In this document: positions 7,484 through 11,532 of the stretch, piece by piece | How the letters are laid out: each line of letters starts with the position of its first letter | Numbering within the stretch: position 1 is the first letter of the stretch | Origin: Puniceicoccales bacterium | GTDB taxonomy: Bacteria > Verrucomicrobiota > Verrucomicrobiia > Opitutales > JAIRKQ01 | Length of the DNA stretch: 11,532 bases | Direction of reading: 5' to 3' | NCBI GenBank assembly: GCA_031266155.1 | Contig: JAISBO010000074.1 | Span: 1 to 11,532 of the forward strand | Notes under the pieces: generated by a model | The model's input: only the letters and a program-made list of their open reading frames with translations | Told to the model about the DNA's origin: nothing | Database searches by the model: none | Made by a program: the position numbers and the translations under genes

Positions 7484-7830
7484 TATTCATCCGCATCAAA
7501 ATTTTTACACAAACAATGCTCTGCCAGTCTATACCTGTCACCGAATCCACATTCGCTGATTTTTACAATGCTTCCAGAATCCATCAAACTGGATATGTTT
7601 GCGGTGACATGTTCCTCCGGACAATTCCTACAGGAACAAGAAATTCCATGAAAAATTATGTCAAAAGGTAAGCTGGCAGGAGATGCTGCGACTAGCTGCA
7701 ACACTATCAAATTTCGAATGTTTGAATGATATAGGCCCGATTCATTACCTCCGCCGACCATCTCAAAATTATCGAATCTTTCCGTTTCTAACAGGTTCTC
7801 GTTTGTCTTCGCCATACAATCTATGGACAC
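7483..7830 (-). CDS. Small Cys-rich winged-helix-like protein heading the phage operon
   Basis: The protein is 115 residues from GTG 7830 (GGA 7-9 bases upstream) or 110 from ATG 7815; the start is undecided. The central part has the layout of small winged-helix proteins found just upstream of the packaging genes in Mu-like prophages (the VpaChn25_0724-type family): a first helix NIRNLIVLQLVAASP, a second helix, a recognition-like helix EEHVTANISSLMDSGSIVKI, and a wing ending YRLAEH. Unlike that family it has six cysteines in the order CxCxxC (65, 67, 70), C94 and CxC (106, 108), plus His105, which would suit a structural metal site. It may regulate the late operon or assist packaging. Both are inference. 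Confidence 0.68.
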   Translation of the reverse strand: MSIDCMAKTNENLLETERFDNFEMVGGGNESGLYHSNIRNLIVLQLVAASPASLPFDIIFHGISCSCRNCPEEHVTANISSLMDSGSIVKISECGFGDRYRLAEHCLCKNFDADE

Positions 7831-7951
7831 AAGTATATTCCATATTCTGAAATGGAAAAGCGGTGGGTTGTTTAGGTTTGTTGTTGCGATTTATTTTGAT
7901 TCATTGTAATATTTTTACCAAAAGCATCGCTGACTGATTGATTCTGCAGAC
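7831..7951. other. Divergent intergenic region at the phage/host junction
   Basis: These bases separate the leftward phage operon from the rightward plsC. No tRNA, integrase site or protein-coding signal is visible. For the leftward operon a TATACT box lies at 7837-7832, immediately before GTG 7830, with no convincing -35 box. If it is used, translation would have to begin at ATG 7815. The prophage end, if there is one on this side, must lie in this region or at its edge, but no direct repeat marking it can be seen within the window. Confidence 0.45.
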
Positions 7952-7964
7952 GTCAAATTTTGAC
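7952..7964. promoter_or_regulatory. 13-base palindrome, candidate operator over the plsC -35 box
   Basis: GTCAAA (7952-7957) and TTTGAC (7959-7964) are exact inverted copies around one central T. The right arm overlaps the -35 hexamer TTGACA at 7960-7965. A repressor bound here would block RNA polymerase. The regulator is unknown, and a single short palindrome in AT-rich DNA can occur by chance. Confidence 0.4.
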
Positions 7965-7988
7965 ATTTTTAATGAAAATTTTTATATA
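7960..7988 (+). promoter_or_regulatory. Sigma70-like promoter for the acyltransferase gene
   Basis: A perfect -35 box TTGACA (7960-7965) and a -10 box TATATA (7983-7988, four of six matches) are separated by the ideal 17 bases. The expected transcription start, about 7 bases past the -10 box, falls at or next to the A of ATG 7995. The mRNA would then have little or no leader, which agrees with the lack of a Shine-Dalgarno sequence before this ATG. Confidence 0.6.
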
Positions 7989-7994
7989 GTTCCA

Positions 7995-8636
7995 ATGACA
8001 GTCCACCCCATCTATCGCATTGTCACATTCATTGCCAAAATGATGTTCAACGAACTGTTCGACGGTGACATCTACGGCTATGAAAATATTCCCAGGCATG
8101 GACCGTGTCTATTGGCGTGCAATCATTTGAGCTACTTTGATCCACCATTTATTGGCAGTGCAGTACCTGGGCGGGAAGTTTTTTCACTGGCCCGCAGTTC
8201 ATTGTTTAGTACAAAATTTCGCCATTGGTTGTTCAGCAACATGAATTGCATACCGCTTGATAGAAAGAGCGGAGATGTTGCAGCCATAAGGACCGCCCTA
8301 CGCCTATTAAAAAGTGGAAAATGTGTGATGATTTATCCGGAGGGGACCCGATCGGCAGATGGTTCCATGGGAGAGCCACTAGCGGGAATAGGAATGCTGG
8401 CATGCAAGACAGAAGTACCCGTCATTCCGTGTAGAATTTTCGGCACCTTCGAAATTATGAACCGCAATGCCAAGTTTTTCGATTGGAATCAAAAGGCTAC
8501 CATAGTATTTGGGCAGCCCATTTTACCCGAAGATTATATCATAGCACCCGATTTCCGCGAGAAATACAAACTGACGGCTGCATACATAATGAATATTGTT
8601 CAAAGATTACAGATCCCAGAGATAAATATTTCGTAA
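7995..8636 (+). CDS. plsC: PlsC-type 1-acyl-glycerol-3-phosphate acyltransferase
   Basis: A 213-residue membrane-associated enzyme that would transfer an acyl chain to the sn-2 position of lysophosphatidic acid to make phosphatidic acid. The NHxxxxD catalytic motif is at 43-49 (NHLSYFDPP; His44, Asp49) and the substrate-binding PEGTRS motif at 115-120, with VPVIPCRIFGTFE downstream as in the family. An N-terminal hydrophobic helix (YRIVTFIAKMMF) precedes the usual ENIP. I prefer ATG 7995 because family members begin this way and because a promoter lies just upstream; an in-frame TTG at 7938 would add 19 residues that look non-family and would cover the promoter. It stands alone on the plus strand. 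Other lysophospholipid or acyl-ACP acyltransferase substrates cannot be excluded. Confidence 0.9.
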   Translation: MTVHPIYRIVTFIAKMMFNELFDGDIYGYENIPRHGPCLLACNHLSYFDPPFIGSAVPGREVFSLARSSLFSTKFRHWLFSNMNCIPLDRKSGDVAAIRTALRLLKSGKCVMIYPEGTRSADGSMGEPLAGIGMLACKTEVPVIPCRIFGTFEIMNRNAKFFDWNQKATIVFGQPILPEDYIIAPDFREKYKLTAAYIMNIVQRLQIPEINIS

Positions 8637-8642
8637 TAAATC

Positions 8643-8691
8643 TTCCCCTCTGCCATCTAAAGCGACAATACTAAATAGCGGGGAATTTTTT
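8643..8691 (+). terminator. Weak candidate terminator after plsC
   Basis: TTCCCC (8643-8648) can pair with GGGGAA (8680-8685), and six T residues follow (8686-8691). The 6-bp stem has a long 31-base loop, so it is much weaker than a typical Rho-independent terminator. Its placement in the 53-base gap between two convergent genes is the main support. Confidence 0.3.
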
Positions 8692-9325
8692 ATGGCAAAT
8701 ATTTGAGCATTTTGAGGAAAATTTCCCGGCTTATCCAAGCGTCCGTTGCGGCGTATAAGATTTGCTGCGGAGTTAAAACTTTCTGTGTCCAATCGGTCAA
8801 TTGTGACTTTTTCGAAATCCTAATGCGGAGGAAAATAGCGGCCAAATTTCTTAGCCCGGTGTGGGCTACTTTGAGCCGCTTACTAAATAGGCCAAGGTCA
8901 TAAAATCCTTGGGCGTCGAATTTTTCTATTTTAAAAAGATTTTTTATGTCATGGTCGATGGACACTCCAACCTTAATGATATCTTTCTTTTCTAAAACAG
9001 GTTTCAAGGGCGTAAGGCCTCCAATTGTTTCTAATTTGAACAGATAAACCTTCGTCGATGTGGCAATTTGCATCAGGGAAGGAGCATAGGACTCGCCCTT
9101 TGAAAATGCTGGCTTGCTCTCAATATCAAATCCCAAAAACTTTTCAGATAGTATCTCCCCGATTGCTAAATTAGCCGCATTGGCATCCTCTATGAGTACA
9201 ATTTCTCCATCAAAAACTTTCAATGGCATCCGGGAGATTTGTTTTGCCGTTATGCGCTTCTGCAAAATCATTCTCTTGAAATATTTTAAAATTTGACCCA
9301 TTAAACTTTTATGAATTTCATACAT
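8690..9325 (-). CDS. DEDDy-family 3'-5' exonuclease (RNase D/WRN-exonuclease-like)
   Basis: The protein is 211 residues from ATG 9325, chosen because GGGGAG lies 6 bases upstream; the longer reading from TTG 9370 lacks such a site. The DEDDy exonuclease signature is complete: Exo I GFDIESKP (Asp67, Glu69), Exo II VGVSIDHDIKNL (Asp126), Exo III YAATDAW (Tyr191, Asp195). These residues bind two metal ions and remove nucleotides from 3' ends. About 40 N-terminal basic residues precede the domain. There is no HRDC domain, so this is not a full RNase D; it resembles the stand-alone ribonuclease D-like proteins and the WRN exonuclease domain. The natural substrate, RNA or DNA, is unknown. It lies 118 bases downstream of miaA. 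Confidence 0.9.
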   Translation of the reverse strand: MYEIHKSLMGQILKYFKRMILQKRITAKQISRMPLKVFDGEIVLIEDANAANLAIGEILSEKFLGFDIESKPAFSKGESYAPSLMQIATSTKVYLFKLETIGGLTPLKPVLEKKDIIKVGVSIDHDIKNLFKIEKFDAQGFYDLGLFSKRLKVAHTGLRNLAAIFLRIRISKKSQLTDWTQKVLTPQQILYAATDAWISREIFLKMLKYLP

Positions 9326-9443
9326 ATGTTCTCCCCGAAGAAAGATGACATAAAATAATCCCTTTGTCAATAGCTAAAGGCTAAAGCTTTGGTTGTTAAT
9401 TTTTCACACTAAACCATTGCCATAAATATTTAACCAAGGGAAA
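9326..9443 (-). promoter_or_regulatory. Intergenic region upstream of the exonuclease gene, weak promoter
   Basis: Read leftward, a perfect TTGACA lies at 9370-9365, 40 bases before the start codon, but the sequence at the proper distance (CATCTT, 9347-9342) is a poor -10 box. A short tandem repeat CTTTAGC-CTTTAGC lies just upstream of it. The region contains no hairpin with a T-run, so read-through from miaA into this gene is also possible. Confidence 0.25.
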
Positions 9444-10328
9444 TTATCGCAATATAATTTTTTCATCTACGGGAATCTGCTTTTTAAACCACGTTTTTTG
9501 CTTTTTGACTAATTTTAAGGTGTTTTGCGAAATTTCATCGACCAAAGCATCTTCGGTCGTACTACCTTTGAGCCAGTTTATTGTTTCGCGATATCCTATT
9601 GCATTTTTTGCACTATCACCCAACCGCTCATAGTTGGACAATAGAAATTTTACCTCATCAATTAGCCCCATGTGTAACATTTTTTTTGTCCGTTCCCATA
9701 TGCGTAGTTTTAAATCCTCTCCATCCCTTTCCAATAGGATCGTATATTTTTGATATTGTTTGAATGGCGAATCTAAGGATATGAAACTGTTTTGCACGTC
9801 GTCAAATGTTCTACCGCATGCCAGGCATCTTTTTAGGGCGGACATTACCCGCCTTGGGTTTTTTATATCAATGGGCGGACATGTCTCGTCGTTGACTGAA
9901 ATTAGCATTGTGACTAACCCATCCAATCCAGACCTAGCATAGATGGAATTGACCAAATCGCTAATATTTCGTGGAATTTTTATACCGTCGATGACAGGGT
10001 GATAAAAGGATTTTAAGTAAAACCCAGAACCTCCCACCACCACTACATTTTTTCTAGAAGAAACTATGGACTCAACTGCCATTTGGGCTGATTCGATGAA
10101 CATTGAAACGTCAAAATTTTCAGATGGTTCTACCAAATCCATGCAATGATGCTCAATTCCCTTCCTGTCTATTGGTTTTGGTTTTGCTGTCCCAATGTCC
10201 ATATGTTTATATACCAGCAAGGAATCACATGATACAATTTCCGCATTATTCTCTATCGCAAAGCTTATCGCATAATCCGTCTTCCCAACGGCTGTACATC
10301 CGGTAATGACGTATAATTTGCCATCCAT
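9444..10328 (-). CDS. miaA: tRNA dimethylallyltransferase MiaA
   Basis: A 294-residue enzyme that transfers a dimethylallyl group to the N6 amino group of A37 in tRNAs reading UNN codons, the first step toward ms2i6A, which stabilises codon-anticodon pairing. Visible motifs are the P-loop GCTAVGKT (10-17), VSCDSLLVYKHMDIGTAKP (32-50) with the catalytic Asp35, HHCMDLVEP (60-68), GGSGFY (99-104, GGTG in most homologues), NPRRVMSALKRCL, and the C-terminal KKQKTWFKKQ. Length is normal. ATG 10328 lies 4 bases after the lptD stop, so the gene is probably co-transcribed and translationally coupled with lptD; there is no strong Shine-Dalgarno sequence of its own. Confidence 0.97.
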   Translation of the reverse strand: MDGKLYVITGCTAVGKTDYAISFAIENNAEIVSCDSLLVYKHMDIGTAKPKPIDRKGIEHHCMDLVEPSENFDVSMFIESAQMAVESIVSSRKNVVVVGGSGFYLKSFYHPVIDGIKIPRNISDLVNSIYARSGLDGLVTMLISVNDETCPPIDIKNPRRVMSALKRCLACGRTFDDVQNSFISLDSPFKQYQKYTILLERDGEDLKLRIWERTKKMLHMGLIDEVKFLLSNYERLGDSAKNAIGYRETINWLKGSTTEDALVDEISQNTLKLVKKQKTWFKKQIPVDEKIILR

Positions 10329-10332
10329 GATA

Positions 10333-11532
10333 TCAAAAGTCCAAAAGCCTTAGACGCCAATCGAACTGGAAGCGATCTTCACGTTTTGCGTGTGCCCGGG
10401 TGGTGATACCTACGTTAACTAACCAAGAATCCCATAGGGTACTGGATAAACTAAACCTTTGCCGTGAAAATTGGTGAATTTTTGCATCGTATTGGGATTC
10501 AATCGTAATGGACGTTTGGGATGATAGATTGAAAGTAAAAAACAATCCATACTGCTCGGTTGGTTTTGGAAGATTTACTCCATCGAACTTCAAATATTTG
10601 GAAGAAAATGCCAATTTCCAAAAATCAGCGTCTTTTATGACGGTCGTGGTCTTTAGCTCGCGCAAATGTAATTTTGCCGGATCAACTTTGCCGTGGATGT
10701 CGAAATTAAGCCATGATGTCGGATATATGCCAACCGTTAAATAGGTATCGGGGAATTTCTTTTGGCGAGCCTGTCTAAAGCTATCGTAGTTTCTGGCAAA
10801 GAGTATGTCCTGGAATATATCCATTCGCATTAGCTGTTTTGGGACATAGGATCCCGACTGGGTATACAGGCTATTTTTTATGCCTAATCGCACCATGTTT
10901 TGCCGCTGTAGATCGTCCACATTGCGCATATCGTCCAAATCTATCGAAGGAATTTCCACATTAAAACATTCCCTATGAAATTTTGGAATTTTAGTACTCC
11001 CATTGCCCGATGGAATTACGCGGTACTGGATGGTTGGGTTGACGACATGTTTTAATCCATTTATGCCAAAAGTTTCGTTGATATAATCAGATCGGCCAGC
11101 GAATTTGATATCAACGTCAAACCCACCCTGTAGGATGTTCTTTCCATATGTTTTCCCATCGAGATTGCGGTCGTATACCAGTGCCCGTGTACCAAAAATC
11201 GGTTTTATTGTGAGAAAATCTTTATACCCCAATGGTAAGGATATTCCGTAGTAAATATCGGCCCGGGAAATACTCGTGGCACCGTACAAATCCTTATTGC
11301 GGTTGTGTAACCTAACGACCCCTAAATGGGCATTGTGTATTAGTTTTGTGTTGAGCAATTTGGTCGGTAAATAGGCAATGTGCAATTCCGGCATTTGTTG
11401 GGTGGTATTATAAAAAGCATTTGGCTCAAACTGTCCAAAGGCTGAGGCGATATAATTTTGCCCCCGATAGGACATTTCGACAAATGATCCCGGTTGTTGA
11501 TTGCGGTCATACCAAGTTTTTCTGAAATCCCG
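10333..11532 (-). CDS. lptD: LPS-assembly protein LptD, C-terminal barrel, 5' end beyond window
   Basis: The frame is open to the right edge and shows the last 399 residues; the N-terminal part lies outside. LptD forms the outer-membrane barrel that inserts lipopolysaccharide into the outer leaflet. The visible part consists of alternating polar/hydrophobic strands separated by charged loops. The first residues (RDFRKTWYDRNQQPGSFVE), then FGQFEPNAF and MPELHIAYLPTKL, match the region where the LptD barrel begins. The chain ends in LRLLDF, with the C-terminal Phe expected of a barrel recognised by the BAM complex. Divergence from proteobacterial LptD is considerable, so assignment to the wider OstA/LptD superfamily is surer than the exact orthology. 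The gene leads directly into miaA. Confidence 0.82.
   Translation of the reverse strand, partial: RDFRKTWYDRNQQPGSFVEMSYRGQNYIASAFGQFEPNAFYNTTQQMPELHIAYLPTKLLNTKLIHNAHLGVVRLHNRNKDLYGATSISRADIYYGISLPLGYKDFLTIKPIFGTRALVYDRNLDGKTYGKNILQGGFDVDIKFAGRSDYINETFGINGLKHVVNPTIQYRVIPSGNGSTKIPKFHRECFNVEIPSIDLDDMRNVDDLQRQNMVRLGIKNSLYTQSGSYVPKQLMRMDIFQDILFARNYDSFRQARQKKFPDTYLTVGIYPTSWLNFDIHGKVDPAKLHLRELKTTTVIKDADFWKLAFSSKYLKFDGVNLPKPTEQYGLFFTFNLSSQTSITIESQYDAKIHQFSRQRFSLSSTLWDSWLVNVGITTRAHAKREDRFQFDWRLRLLDF

Noticed and set aside
7244..7651. Plus-strand open frame of 135 codons across two phage genes
   Set aside because: It is antisense to two translationally coupled minus-strand genes and has no ribosome binding site or family pattern.
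1..7830. Tailocin (phage-tail-like bacteriocin)
   Set aside because: Terminase, portal, prohead protease, cement and capsid genes are all present and intact, which tailocins lack.
7831..7994. Attachment site or Mu-type end repeats at the phage/host junction
   Set aside because: No tRNA fragment, direct duplication or recognisable end repeat is visible, and the other end of the element is outside the window.
9326..9370. Longer exonuclease reading from TTG 9370
   Set aside because: No ribosome binding site precedes it, while GGGGAG is correctly placed for ATG 9325. The TTGACA there reads better as a possible -35 box.
1..11532. CRISPR array, tRNA, rRNA or insertion sequence
   Set aside because: No regularly spaced repeats, tRNA cloverleaf or transposase frame was seen on either strand.

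Overview
The window looks like a chromosomal segment of a Gram-negative bacterium with moderately low GC. An LptD-type outer-membrane protein shows there is an outer membrane. The style of the phage proteins and of the LptD barrel reminds me of Verrucomicrobiota (Opitutales/Puniceicoccales-like), but that is an impression, not a demonstrated assignment.

Positions 1-7830 hold ten consecutive genes, all on the minus strand, so they read from right to left. In transcription order they are: a small Cys-rich winged-helix-like protein; a gp27-like helical protein, possibly the small terminase or packaging adaptor; the Mu gp28-type large terminase; the DUF935 (Mu gp29) portal; a Mu gpI-type protease/scaffold; a DUF2190 capsid cement protein; the putative major capsid protein; a gp36-like (DUF1320) head-tail connector; a gp37-like tail-completion candidate; a small unidentified tail-region protein; and a fibre/baseplate-type protein cut by the left edge (the helical protein and terminase are counted with the ten structural genes plus the leading regulator-like gene). 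Most junctions overlap by 1-4 bases or are separated by under 25 bases, which indicates one late operon. The only wide gap, between capsid and connector genes, contains a perfect 12-bp inverted repeat. Together these genes would package DNA, build and mature a capsid, and start tail assembly. All frames look intact. No integrase, transposase, repressor, lysis gene or Mu gpF/gpG homologue is visible.

Positions 7831-7994 are a divergent intergenic region. It carries a good sigma70-like promoter facing right into an acyltransferase gene, with a 13-base palindrome over the -35 box.

Positions 7995-11532 are bacterial housekeeping genes. A PlsC-type acyltransferase (plus strand) converges on a minus-strand cluster read as lptD (partial), miaA, then a DEDDy 3'-5' exonuclease. 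lptD and miaA are 4 bases apart and probably co-transcribed. The exonuclease follows after 118 bases and may have its own promoter. PlsC (phospholipid synthesis) and LptD (LPS export) are both envelope functions; MiaA modifies tRNA.
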